A stretch of DNA of 64,000 bases, taken from the NCBI GenBank assembly GCA_964371055.1, contig CAYJLF010000001.1, positions 412,589-476,588 of the forward strand. The letters run 5' to 3'. This document shows positions 16,645 through 24,679 of this stretch, one piece after another. Source of the stretch: CAYJLF01 sp964371055 (GTDB lineage: Bacteria; Eisenbacteria; RBG-16-71-46; CAIMUX01). Position numbers and translations under genes: made by a program. The notes below the pieces were generated by a model. That model was not told where the DNA came from. It ran no database searches and saw nothing but the letters and a program-made list of their open reading frames with translations. Each line of letters starts with the position of its first letter. Position 1 is the stretch's first letter.

Positions 16645-17177
16645 TGACCTCCCACGCTGCACAGCGGCTCGCGGTCGACTCCGCCCTCGGAGCGCTCGCC
16701 GTGATCGCCCTCTTCGTTCCCGCGCCCGCGTTCGCGCAGGACACGCCGCCGACGCGCGCGTCTTCCGAGGCGCGGGTCGAGGTCCAGGTCGTGGTGCCGG
16801 TCCTGCAGAGAGTCTCGGCCGGATCTCAGGTCCTCTCTCTGCCGGATGTGACGACGGGTGACCTGATGGCCGGGTTCGTGGAGCCGCCGCGTCCGATCGG
16901 ACTGGTCGTCTTCAGCAATTGCCCGTGGGAACTCCGGCTGCGACGCATGGGCGGTATCGCCGGCCGAAGGGACCGAACGGCCCCGGCGATGCTCTGGACC
17001 GTCGGCGGATCCCGATTCGCGGGGCTCGACGACGATTGGATCCCGGCGGCGGGAGGCGGCCGGACGAGCGGAACCAGGGTGGAGCTGCACCTCCGGATCC
17101 CCCTGGACTGGGCCACTTCGCGGCCGGGCATCCTGGAGCCAAGGGTCGAGTACGACCTGGTGCCGTCGGAACTGTGA
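16644..17177 (+). CDS. Secreted subunit-like protein of the fimbria-like operon
   Basis: A 177-residue protein; its GTG start shares one base with the chaperone stop (TAGTG). The signal peptide is LGALAVIALFVPAPAFA. The mature part (VEVQVVVPVLQRVSAGSQVLSLPDVTTGDL) resembles the beginning of the two tandem subunits (IPxLxxLxIxGxxxSLLTL) in layout, and the end (WATSRPGILEPRVEYDLVP) matches their DWT-DIPG-Y-I-YTL terminal block. It is therefore a divergent third member of the same subunit family. It may be a minor or tip subunit, which is inference. Confidence 0.7.
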   Translation: MTSHAAQRLAVDSALGALAVIALFVPAPAFAQDTPPTRASSEARVEVQVVVPVLQRVSAGSQVLSLPDVTTGDLMAGFVEPPRPIGLVVFSNCPWELRLRRMGGIAGRRDRTAPAMLWTVGGSRFAGLDDDWIPAAGGGRTSGTRVELHLRIPLDWATSRPGILEPRVEYDLVPSEL

Positions 17178-17184
17178 GGGGCGC

Positions 17185-17727
17185 ATGAGCAGAGGGTTCA
17201 ACCGAGGACGACCGGCACGGGCGGAAAGGCAGATCCGTCCGGCAAGATGGGTGCGGACGGGATCCACCCCCTTCCTGGCGGCGATCATGCTGGCATCCGC
17301 CACGGGAATCGCGCCGGCGCAGGAGCCGACGCTGCGCGTGCAGGCAACCCGCGTGCTGCTCCCGCTCGTGACTCCGGAGGCGCTCGATGCCGGTCGCGTC
17401 GCCTCGGATCCCGCCCGCGGCGTCTGTGCCCTGGAACTCGACATTGCCGACGGTGCACCCGCGCGCGGGTGGGTGATCTACGTCCGCACCGACGGAGCCG
17501 CCTTCCAACCGGAGACTGCCGGCAAACCGGCCGCGCATCTCCGCTGGAAGTTCGATCACGAGGATGAGCGGTCATGGAGGCCGCTCGACGAACATGAAAC
17601 GACCGTCCTCGAAAACCCCGGCGGGGGCGACGCGAAGATCCTCGTGGATCTCTCCGTCGACCTTGGCTGGGAAACCGATCCGGGTACCTACGGCCTGGGC
17701 ATCCTCTTCCGCGTCGCCGGCCTCTGA
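17185..17727 (+). CDS. Secreted protein of the fimbria-like operon
   Basis: A 180-residue protein starting seven bases after the previous stop. It has a long basic N-terminus before a hydrophobic export segment (FLAAIMLASATGIAPAQ). The mature region, with QATRVLLPLVTPEALDAGRV and the C-terminal DLGWETDPGTYGLGILFRVAG, again ends in a W-x-DPGTYGLGI pattern parallel to the subunits' DIPGxYSI block, so it may be a further distant subunit. No catalytic motif is visible. Confidence 0.65.
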   Translation: MSRGFNRGRPARAERQIRPARWVRTGSTPFLAAIMLASATGIAPAQEPTLRVQATRVLLPLVTPEALDAGRVASDPARGVCALELDIADGAPARGWVIYVRTDGAAFQPETAGKPAAHLRWKFDHEDERSWRPLDEHETTVLENPGGGDAKILVDLSVDLGWETDPGTYGLGILFRVAGL

Positions 17728-17767
17728 CGGTCTTCGACCGCGCACGCGAAGGAGGTCCCCGGGCTGC

Positions 17768-20533
17768 CTGGCCTGGTGGGTGGCTCTCTCTGTCCTCGCG
17801 ACCGGAACCACGGCCCGGGCAGAGTCCTCGACCGCGCCCTGGATCGAGTTGGAACCCCGAACCGGCGTCGAGGCGCCACCCGGCTCCTTCGCCACCGCCA
17901 GCGTCGACGTCTTCAACCCCTCGCAGGAAACGATCGAGTTCGTGCTGCGGGCGATCCCTCCCGACGGCTGGCGCGCGCTCACGATCGAGAGGCTCGTCCG
18001 CCTGGAGGGAGGCGCCGGCCAGGTCGTACCGTTCACCGCGTGGGTGCCCTCCTTCTCCCGGGCGGAATCGCCGTACACGATGTGCGTTCAGGCGCACGAC
18101 CCCGCAGGCCGGCTCCCGGTCATCGAGACGGCTCTCCCTCTGCGGGTCGCCGCTGTCGCCGTCCTCACCGTCGAACTGGCAGCCGTCGACGCACATGCGC
18201 GCCCCGGAGAGACCGCGCGGCATGTCGTGCGCTTGCGCAACAGCGGCAACTGCGCCTGCATGGTCGAGTGGCGGGCGGGATCGATCCCAGCGTGGCCGCT
18301 CGATCGGGCTCCGGAAACCCTCCATCTCGAGGCCGGAACCGACGCGTGGCTCGACGTCGGAGTTCGCGTGCCTCCGGAAGCGTCCGCGGGGGCGATCCAC
18401 CTGTTGGATCTGGTCGTAACCGCCACCCCGCTCGACGCGCGGATTCCACCGGTGACCGAACGAGTCCAGGCGCGAGTCACCGTCATGGCTCCGGCCGGAG
18501 CGCCTGGAAGGCACGCGGCGCTTCCGATCGAAGCCTCCCTCTCGACCGGAGAGATCGGCCCGGGAGCGCACAGCCAGGGATTCCGCCTGGCGACGCGGGG
18601 AGAAGCGATCGAAGGCGGTGAGGTCGAGGCCGAGTTCGACCTGGTGGCCGGAGAGCGGGCGAAGGGCGTGCAGGGCTGGCAGCGGCAGCACTGGGCGGTC
18701 GGCCTCTCGCGCGGCGGTTGGAATGCACGGGCCGGCGATGTGATCGCCGCCTTTCCCGAGCTGGCGGTGCAGACATCGACGCTGCGCGGGGGCGGCATTC
18801 AGATCGAGCGCCCCTTCGGCACCATCCGGGCCGTCGCGGGTCGCAACCGGACCACGAGCGCGACCGGCAGCTGGGGGCTCGGTCTCTCGCGCCCGATCGG
18901 ATCGCGGGGTCAGCTCGCGGGCGATCTCGTCGTACGCGAGGACGATCGGGGCCGAGGTCTGCGGCGCACGACTCTGCTCTGCTTCACCGGCCAGCGGACC
19001 GAACGCCCCGGGACGACGCTCCGGCTCGAGACCTCCCTTTCGCGCTCGGCGACGGGGCATCGTGATCACTGGGGGGCCGCCGGGCAGCTCTCCTATGATC
19101 ACCTCGGCGATCGGGTGCAGATGCGGGCGCGCGCCCTGCTCGGCGGGAACGGATACGACGGACGCGTGCGCGACCGGGACGGCCTGTCGGGATACCTGCT
19201 CTACCTCCCGCGCCCCCATCTGCGGCTCTGGTCGAGCCTGGACGCGGCCGACGGCAAGATCTGGCCCGAGGGACCGTCTCCCCGACTCCGGACCCTGCGC
19301 TACCGCGCCGGTGGCCGCTACACGCCGGGGAGTTGGCCCGTTCTCGAAGTCACCGCCGCCGCCGATCGGGATCGCGCCGCGCGCGCCGACACCCTCCGCG
19401 ATCTCGACCGCCGGACGCTGGGCCTCTCGATCAGCCGCACGATGGGCGGAATGATCGTTTCGACTTCGGGGCAGTGGGGATCCGCTTACAATCCGCGAAC
19501 CGATCGCGCCGGCGCGGTCCGCACGCTCGATCTCGTCTGCGGAGGTCGATTCGCCTCGGCTCGCGCGGCGTTGCAGCTCCAGCACACCGATGACTGGAAC
19601 CCACAGATGTCGAGCCGGCTCGAGACCACGAACTGGACCGCCGACCTCGCGTGGAACTCCCCCTCCCACGCCGTCCAGGCCGGCCTCGCGCTCTCCACCC
19701 GCCGAGTGAACTCCGCGCTCTCCAGCCCGACCACCCGCCGGGATCACCGGCTCGGTCCGCGGCTCGACCTCGGGCTCCGTCCCGGCGTGCGCCTGCGCGC
19801 GGACGCCTCGCTCCTCGGGATCGATCGCACGCCACGACTCGATCGCTGGCAGCTCCAGCTCTCCTTCTCCGGAGAGGAGAGCGTGCCGCTGCCGTGGCGC
19901 CCGGTGCGGGGCGAAGTTCATGGCGTGCTCTTCGTCGATGAGGACAATGATGGCGAGCCGGACGCCGGGGAACCGCGGATCCAGGGTGTGGTGCTGCGGG
20001 TCGACGGTCGCACGCTGGTGACCGACGAAGCCGGTCTCTTCGAACTCCCGGCCCTCGAACCGGGGTCGTACTGGCTGGAGCTCAACCGCAGCAGCCTTCC
20101 GGCCACGTTTGTGCCGCGCGATCCGCTCCCGATCGAGATCCGCATCGAGCCGGGAGACGAAAGGTGGATCCGCGTCCCGCTGGTGCCGAGCGGGGCGGTC
20201 TCGGGCCGGATCTTCCTCGACACCGATCATGACGGCGTCCGCGGCCGCGGCGAAGAGGGACTGCGCGATCTGCGGGTGCTGCTCGTCCAGGGCGGCACAC
20301 GGGTCGCGGACGGGTTGACCGACGCCGAGGGACGCTATCAAATGGCCGAGGTGCCCCCGGGGGAGTACGAAGTGAGCGTCGCGGAGGGCTGGCTCCCCGA
20401 CGGCTGGATCGTGACCACGGGTTCCTCCCTGAAGGTCACCTTGGGGGCCGGCGAACGGGCCGAGGCGCCGGCCTACGGGGTGGCGCCGCGCCCGCGGCCG
20501 GTCATCCGCACCTATCAGGGCGGAGGGGATTGA
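17768..20533 (+). CDS. Large outer-membrane usher-like barrel protein with C-terminal SdrD B-like repeats
   Basis: About 921 residues after the proposed start. After a signal peptide ending TTARA come two Ig-like domains (to about residue 240), then a long beta-barrel-like region that opens with a GDVIAAFPEL...LRGGGIQIERPFG segment. The C-terminal ~220 residues hold two SdrD B-type repeats, each beginning with an Asp-rich calcium loop (VDEDNDGEPDAGEP and LDTDHDGVRGRGEE). Its place after subunits and a chaperone suggests the export pore, though I see no definite FimD signature. No ATG/GTG/TTG fits: AAGGAGGT (17749-17756) points to CTG 17768, giving MAWWVALSVLATGTTARA. In-frame ATGs at 17564/17594 lie deep inside the preceding gene. 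Confidence 0.7.
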   Translation: MAWWVALSVLATGTTARAESSTAPWIELEPRTGVEAPPGSFATASVDVFNPSQETIEFVLRAIPPDGWRALTIERLVRLEGGAGQVVPFTAWVPSFSRAESPYTMCVQAHDPAGRLPVIETALPLRVAAVAVLTVELAAVDAHARPGETARHVVRLRNSGNCACMVEWRAGSIPAWPLDRAPETLHLEAGTDAWLDVGVRVPPEASAGAIHLLDLVVTATPLDARIPPVTERVQARVTVMAPAGAPGRHAALPIEASLSTGEIGPGAHSQGFRLATRGEAIEGGEVEAEFDLVAGERAKGVQGWQRQHWAVGLSRGGWNARAGDVIAAFPELAVQTSTLRGGGIQIERPFGTIRAVAGRNRTTSATGSWGLGLSRPIGSRGQLAGDLVVREDDRGRGLRRTTLLCFTGQRTERPGTTLRLETSLSRSATGHRDHWGAAGQLSYDHLGDRVQMRARALLGGNGYDGRVRDRDGLSGYLLYLPRPHLRLWSSLDAADGKIWPEGPSPRLRTLRYRAGGRYTPGSWPVLEVTAAADRDRAARADTLRDLDRRTLGLSISRTMGGMIVSTSGQWGSAYNPRTDRAGAVRTLDLVCGGRFASARAALQLQHTDDWNPQMSSRLETTNWTADLAWNSPSHAVQAGLALSTRRVNSALSSPTTRRDHRLGPRLDLGLRPGVRLRADASLLGIDRTPRLDRWQLQLSFSGEESVPLPWRPVRGEVHGVLFVDEDNDGEPDAGEPRIQGVVLRVDGRTLVTDEAGLFELPALEPGSYWLELNRSSLPATFVPRDPLPIEIRIEPGDERWIRVPLVPSGAVSGRIFLDTDHDGVRGRGEEGLRDLRVLLVQGGTRVADGLTDAEGRYQMAEVPPGEYEVSVAEGWLPDGWIVTTGSSLKVTLGAGERAEAPAYGVAPRPRPVIRTYQGGGD

Positions 20534-20566
20534 GCGTTCCCCCGGTCACGTTTACGATGCGTGGCG

Positions 20567-21052
20567 ATGAGCCTTGATGACACCCCCCGCTGGCACGGAC
20601 GACGCGGCGAAGGATTCGTTCTGGCCCAGTTCGCCCTCTTCGCGCTGATCGCCATCGGGCCGCGGAACTGGCCCGGCTGGTCCTTTCCCGGTGGCGAGTG
20701 GCTCCTGGTCTGTGGTTGGAGCCTGATCAGCGCCGGCTTCGTAACCGGTCTCCTCGCGGTCGCGCGCTTTCGGACACGCCTGACGCCGCTGCCGTATCCG
20801 ATCGACGGATTCCCTCTCATCGAGACCGGCGTCTACCGATGGGTCCGGCACCCGATGTACTTCGCCTCCATTCTGGGAGGGGTTGGCTGGGGGATGATCC
20901 GGCAGGGATGGCTGATCCTCATCTACACGGCGCTCCTGTTCGTCCTCTTCGAGCTGAAGTCGAGGCGGGAGGAAGCGTGGTTGCTGGCCCGGTATCCGGA
21001 CTATGCGGCGTACCAGCGGCGAGTCCGGAAGCTGATTCCGTTCGTCTATTGA
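20567..21052 (+). CDS. Isoprenylcysteine carboxyl methyltransferase (ICMT)-family membrane protein
   Basis: A 161-residue protein with four or so hydrophobic segments (FVLAQFALFALIAIG, LLVCGWSLISAGFVTGLL, MYFASILGGVGWGM, LILIYTALLFVLFEL). The family motif is GVYRWVRHPMYFASI followed by a cytoplasmic EExWLLARYPDYAAY segment, as in ICMT/PEMT-type methyltransferases that use S-adenosylmethionine at the membrane. The substrate is unknown in bacteria; prenylated proteins are unlikely, small lipids or metabolites more so. It follows the usher-like gene by 33 bases and may be read through. ATG 20567 or GTG 20561 could be the start; neither has a strong ribosome site. Confidence 0.85.
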   Translation: MSLDDTPRWHGRRGEGFVLAQFALFALIAIGPRNWPGWSFPGGEWLLVCGWSLISAGFVTGLLAVARFRTRLTPLPYPIDGFPLIETGVYRWVRHPMYFASILGGVGWGMIRQGWLILIYTALLFVLFELKSRREEAWLLARYPDYAAYQRRVRKLIPFVY

Positions 21053-21094
21053 GAGGGGTTCGTCGCTCCGGGCCATCGGCCGGCGCCCGCGCCC

Positions 21095-21110
21095 GTCCGG
21101 CGGGCCGGAC
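21095..21110 (+). terminator. Weak hairpin after the ICMT-like gene
   Basis: GTCCGG pairs with CCGGAC around a CGGG loop, 42 bases after the stop codon. No T-run follows, so this is a weak or factor-dependent terminator at best. The rest of 21053-21139 shows nothing else. Confidence 0.35.
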
Positions 21111-21139
21111 ATCACGCGCGCACGCCCTGCTAAGACTCG

Positions 21140-21155
21140 GGTTGTGGCACGAATC
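21140..21155 (+). repeat. Left terminal inverted repeat of the insertion sequence
   Basis: GGTTGTGGCACGAATC; pairs with the repeat at 22751-22766 with one mismatch at position 13. Confidence 0.8.
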
Positions 21156-21335
21156 CCGGTGTTGTCCTGAGCTGACGGGACAGCTCCCGGTCCTCCTTCG
21201 AGGCGCTGGGTCGTGCCGAGGCACGCAGGTTGATGGGATATCGCCGCGCGCTGGCTTCAGCCGGCGATGGGCGATGCCGATCGACGTCTGCGTTGCGGAT
21301 CGGGAACGTGCGCTGACGTGCGCGCCGCCCTTCTC

Positions 21336-22643
21336 TCAGAACGCGAACCGCCGATCGTGCGTCGTCTGCCGGTCCCCCAGGGCGAGCGTGCGGACCCTTC
21401 GCCAGTAGTATTTCCACCAGACGCCGGGAAGCAGGTGGCGCCGGGGAAAGTACCGCTCGCGAAACAGATCGTCCCAGTGGAGGCGCCGATCGAGGATCCC
21501 GGCGCGCATGGCGGCGGTCTCCCCCGGTTTCTTCTCCCGCCGTGACTTGATGTAGTTGCGCCAGACGGTGAAGAGGGCGAGGCGCTCGATCATGGCCTGG
21601 CGCCTCTTGCTGAAGGCGATGGTCTCTCGGCGGTGATTGGCTCCGTGGTGGCGGAGGAGCAGATCGGCGAGGTTGACGGGGAAGAGGGGGTTGGCTCGAG
21701 AGCGCGGGTCGGTGGAGGGGGTGACGAGGCGGTGGAGGCGGAGGTGGGGGTACTCACGGTGCAGTCGAGAGAAGGAACGTCCGTAGGCCGGGTGATCGTC
21801 GCTGTGGAACCAGGCATCGAACCGAGAACGCCGGGCGAGCCGGGCCTCGGCGGCTCCGGGGCCTGGGCCTGCGCCCTTCTCTCCTGGATCCTCTGCCCGC
21901 CCCCACGGCATCTGCCGCCCGACCGTCCGCAGGAGTTCGAGGATCCCCTCCTCCACCGCCTTCGGATCCGGCCTTCCCAGGGTGGCTTCCAACTCTGCGC
22001 GCCGGATCTTCTGCGCCGGCGTCATCGTTCCCTTGCGGCGCAACGGGCTGTCGGTGAAGTGGTAGAGGAACCAACTCTGGTGACCCGCCGCGAGGTTGAG
22101 GTGGCAGGGGAAGAACTGGGAGTACTCGAAGGTCTCGAAGCCGTCGAAGGCGATCGGCTCGGTGATGACCTTTCCCTCCAGGATCTGGCGGTGGAAGAGC
22201 AGACAGTGTCTTCCGGCGCGGGCGAGGTGTCGGGCGACGGTGGGATGGGAGGTGCCAAGTTCCCGGGCGATCTGTCGGAGTCCCGCGCCGGCGATGGAGA
22301 GAGAAGCGATGCGCGGGAAGAGGTCGGGGCGGTGGAGCCAGTAGGTGGTCTGGAAGGTTCGGGTGGAGAACCGGCGTTGGCAGTGGCGGCAGCGGAAGCG
22401 CTGGATCCGCCGTCCTTCGGAGGCGTTCCACTCCTGGCCGTCGCGGACATACTTCCAGGACGGGTCAGGGTGATAGAAAGCGCAGTCTCGGTTCGGGCAG
22501 TGAGGTGGGAGGAAGAGACGCGGGCGTCCGCCTAAGCGGCGGGCTGGAGTGCCGCGACGCGAACGGGCAGCGTGTCGGGCCCCGGTCCGGGGCTCCGGGG
22601 GAGGAACGGCCACCGGGCCGCGGTTCTGTCGGCGAGGCGTCAT
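21336..22643 (-). CDS. Transposase with zinc ribbon, helix-turn-helix and DDE-like core
   Basis: An intact frame of 435 residues from ATG 22643 (a TTG nine bases upstream is possible). A basic leader is followed by a zinc ribbon (CPNRDC ... CRHCQRRF), a helix-turn-helix (LRQIARELGTSHPTVARHL), and a catalytic region with IAFDGFETFEYSQF (first Asp), HSDDHPAYGRSF (second Asp) and NHRRETIAFSKRRQAMIERL (candidate third acidic residue). It ends in a basic, Trp/Tyr-rich tail (GVWWKYYWRRV). The order matches IS1/IS1595-type transposases, though 435 residues is long for them. The gene is uninterrupted, so the element may still be mobile. Confidence 0.8.
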   Translation of the reverse strand: MTPRRQNRGPVAVPPPEPRTGARHAARSRRGTPARRLGGRPRLFLPPHCPNRDCAFYHPDPSWKYVRDGQEWNASEGRRIQRFRCRHCQRRFSTRTFQTTYWLHRPDLFPRIASLSIAGAGLRQIARELGTSHPTVARHLARAGRHCLLFHRQILEGKVITEPIAFDGFETFEYSQFFPCHLNLAAGHQSWFLYHFTDSPLRRKGTMTPAQKIRRAELEATLGRPDPKAVEEGILELLRTVGRQMPWGRAEDPGEKGAGPGPGAAEARLARRSRFDAWFHSDDHPAYGRSFSRLHREYPHLRLHRLVTPSTDPRSRANPLFPVNLADLLLRHHGANHRRETIAFSKRRQAMIERLALFTVWRNYIKSRREKKPGETAAMRAGILDRRLHWDDLFRERYFPRRHLLPGVWWKYYWRRVRTLALGDRQTTHDRRFAF

Positions 22644-22750
22644 ACCCCGCAAGGGAGCGAGAACCGGGCCGGTGGCGCTCCAAAGTCACATGAAGGTTAG
22701 GACACAGGCAACGGCAACGGATACCGCCAGTTGTCGCCGGGTGTCCCAAA

Positions 22751-22766
22751 GATACGTGCCACAACC
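22751..22766 (-). repeat. Right terminal inverted repeat of the insertion sequence
   Basis: On the plus strand GATACGTGCCACAACC; its last base is the first base of the complement of the hslU stop codon. Confidence 0.8.
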
Positions 22767-24115
22767 TAGAGAATGTACCGACTCAGGTCACGGTCGCGGA
22801 TGATTCCTCCCAGTCTGCGCTCCACCTCCGGCGCCCCGATCTCGACGATCCCCTCGCCCGCTTCCGGGTGATCGAAGAGCACCTCTTCCAGCAACTGGTT
22901 CAGGACCGTCTGCAACCGCCGGGCGCCGATGTTCTCCATCTCTTGGTTCACGGCGTGCGCGATCTCCGCCACCCGACGCACGGCCTCTTCGGTGAACCGA
23001 AGTTCGACCCCTTCCGCCGCGAGGAGCGCCTCGAACTGGCGCAAGAGCGAGTTCTTCGGCTCGCGCAGAATCCGATGGAGGTCGCTCTCGCCCAGCCCCT
23101 GCAACTCCACCCGGATCGGCAACCGCCCCTGCAACTCCGGCAAAAGATCACTGGGGCGCGCCGCGTGGAACGCGCCCGCCGCGATGAAGAGGATGTGATC
23201 GGTCCGGACCAGGCCGTGTCGGGTCGGCACGGTCGATCCCTCGATGATCGGCAGGAGATCGCGCTGCACCCCCTCGCGGGAAACTTCCGGCCCGTGACGC
23301 TCGCTGGTGGTGGTACAGACCTTGTCGATCTCGTCGATGAAGACGATGCCGTCGGCCTGCGCCCGCTCGAGCGCCTCCCGCACGACCTCGTCGCGATCGA
23401 GCAGGCGGCCACTCTCCTCCTGTTCGAAGGCATTTCTGGCCTCAGACAGACGCAGCCGGCGGCGCTTCCGCTGGCGGGGGAAGACGTGCTCGAGCGTCTC
23501 GGCCAGGGCCGGGTCGTTCTCTTCGAAACCAAGCTGGACCAGGAGTTCGCCCGCGGTCGGACGGGCGGCGAGGAGGTCGACCTCGACCATGCGCGCGTCG
23601 AGCTCACCACTTCGAAGCCGGCCGCGCGCTTCCTCCCGCTCGGCCGCCCACTCCCCCGCGCCGGCCTCCCCACCCTCTTTCCGGCGCCGGCGCGGCACGA
23701 GGAGGTTCAGGATCCGCTCCTCGACCTGCCGGCGGACGCGCGGGCGCACCCGTTCTTCCGTTTCCTGCCGGACCATGGCGATCGCGATCTCGACCAGGTC
23801 GCGCACGATCGACTCGACATCGCGTCCGACGTAGCCCACCTCAGTGAACTTGGAGGCTTCGACCTTGAGGAACGGCGCTCCCGCCAGGCGCGCCAGGCGG
23901 CGGGCGATCTCGGTCTTTCCCACCCCGGTCGGCCCGATCATGAGGATGTTGTGCGGCACGATCTCCTCGCGGATCGAAGGAGGGGCGCACCGGCGACGCC
24001 AGCGGTTGCGCAGCGCGATCGCGACGGCTCGCTTGGCCGCATCCTGGCCGACCACGTACTGGTCGAGCGCCGAGACGATCTCGCGCGGGGTCAGGTCGCG
24101 CTCGGAAGACTTCAT
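22766..24115 (-). CDS. hslU: ATP-dependent protease ATPase subunit HslU
   Basis: A 449-residue AAA+ unfoldase of the HslUV (ClpYQ) protease. It opens with LTPREIVSALDQYVVGQDAAKRAVAIALRNRWRR, has Walker A GPTGVGKT, the pore motif GYVG, the I-domain, Walker B IVFIDEIDK, and ends with the canonical DLSRYIL terminus that docks into HslV. ATG 24115 is two bases from the hslV stop, so the two are co-translated. The stop codon is shared with the end of an insertion sequence, yet the C-terminus is complete. Confidence 0.98.
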   Translation of the reverse strand: MKSSERDLTPREIVSALDQYVVGQDAAKRAVAIALRNRWRRRCAPPSIREEIVPHNILMIGPTGVGKTEIARRLARLAGAPFLKVEASKFTEVGYVGRDVESIVRDLVEIAIAMVRQETEERVRPRVRRQVEERILNLLVPRRRRKEGGEAGAGEWAAEREEARGRLRSGELDARMVEVDLLAARPTAGELLVQLGFEENDPALAETLEHVFPRQRKRRRLRLSEARNAFEQEESGRLLDRDEVVREALERAQADGIVFIDEIDKVCTTTSERHGPEVSREGVQRDLLPIIEGSTVPTRHGLVRTDHILFIAAGAFHAARPSDLLPELQGRLPIRVELQGLGESDLHRILREPKNSLLRQFEALLAAEGVELRFTEEAVRRVAEIAHAVNQEMENIGARRLQTVLNQLLEEVLFDHPEAGEGIVEIGAPEVERRLGGIIRDRDLSRYIL

Positions 24116-24117
24116 TC

Positions 24118-24669
24118 TCAGGTCCGTTCCGCGACCGTGGGAAGGGTCAGGACCTCGCCGACCGCGCCGGTATAGACACAGATCTCGCCGGCGATCAAGA
24201 GGGCGGCGCGCACGCACGCGGCCGGATCGAGCTCGGCGTGCCGCCGCAGCGCCCGGCAGGCGGCCAGGGCGTACGGCCCTCCGGAGCCGATCGCGACGAT
24301 GCCGTCGTCCGGCTCGATGATCTCCCCCTGCCCGCTGATCCAGAGCGCCAGCTCGGTGTTCACCGCCGCGAGCTGCGCATCGAGGCGGCGGAGGACGCGA
24401 TCACTGCGCCACTCCCGCGCCAGTTCCGCCGCCGCGCGGCGGAGATTTCCCGGGAACGCCTCCAGCTTCGTCTCGAACCGTTCGAACAGATGCAGACCAT
24501 CCGCCGCCGACCCCGCGAAACCCGCCAGGACCGTTCCGCCGGCCAGACGGCGCGTCTTGCGGGCGTTCGCCTTCATGATCACCGATCCGGCCGTCACCTG
24601 CCCGTCACCGCCCAGCGCCGCGCGTCCGTCGAGGACCATGCCAAGGATCGTGGTCGAGCGCAGGATCAT
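24118..24669 (-). CDS. hslV: ATP-dependent protease peptidase subunit HslV
   Basis: A 183-residue N-terminal-nucleophile peptidase. ATG 24669 has GAGG eight bases upstream. The sequence MILRSTTILG shows the catalytic Thr as the first Thr of TTI, so a five-residue propeptide (MILRS) must be removed, against a single Met in most HslV proteins. Then come GGDGQVT, KARKTRRL-like basic residues, AGFAGSAADG and GSGGPYALAA, all family motifs. It forms the dodecameric core that degrades substrates unfolded by HslU. Confidence 0.97.
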   Translation of the reverse strand: MILRSTTILGMVLDGRAALGGDGQVTAGSVIMKANARKTRRLAGGTVLAGFAGSAADGLHLFERFETKLEAFPGNLRRAAAELAREWRSDRVLRRLDAQLAAVNTELALWISGQGEIIEPDDGIVAIGSGGPYALAACRALRRHAELDPAACVRAALLIAGEICVYTGAVGEVLTLPTVAERT

Positions 24670-24679
24670 CCGATTCGCC

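Larger units (their letters stand above)
21140..22766 (-). mobile_element. Complete insertion sequence (~1.63 kb) with terminal inverted repeats
   Basis: The ends are inverted copies of each other: GGTTGTGGCACGAATC on the left and, read outward-in from the right, GGTTGTGGCACGTATC (15 of 16 identical). Between them lies a single transposase gene. The right end stops inside the hslU stop codon (TAG), so insertion kept the hslU reading frame intact. I found no clear target-site duplication: flanks are CTAAGACTCG and TAGAGAATG. An 11-bp bulged hairpin (21240-21268) lies in the 180 noncoding bases behind the transposase. The zinc-ribbon/DDE layout recalls IS1/IS1595 families, but the family is not assigned. 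Confidence 0.8.

Noticed and set aside
17285..20341. A ~1000-codon minus-strand frame opposite the usher-like gene
   Set aside because: Composition is shadow-like (Arg/Gly/Ala/Glu rich without structure), while the plus-strand frame has signal peptide, Ig and B repeats.
21130..22776. Target-site duplication around the insertion sequence
   Set aside because: The flanks CTAAGACTCG and TAGAGAATG share no convincing direct repeat of 4 bases or more at the exact borders.
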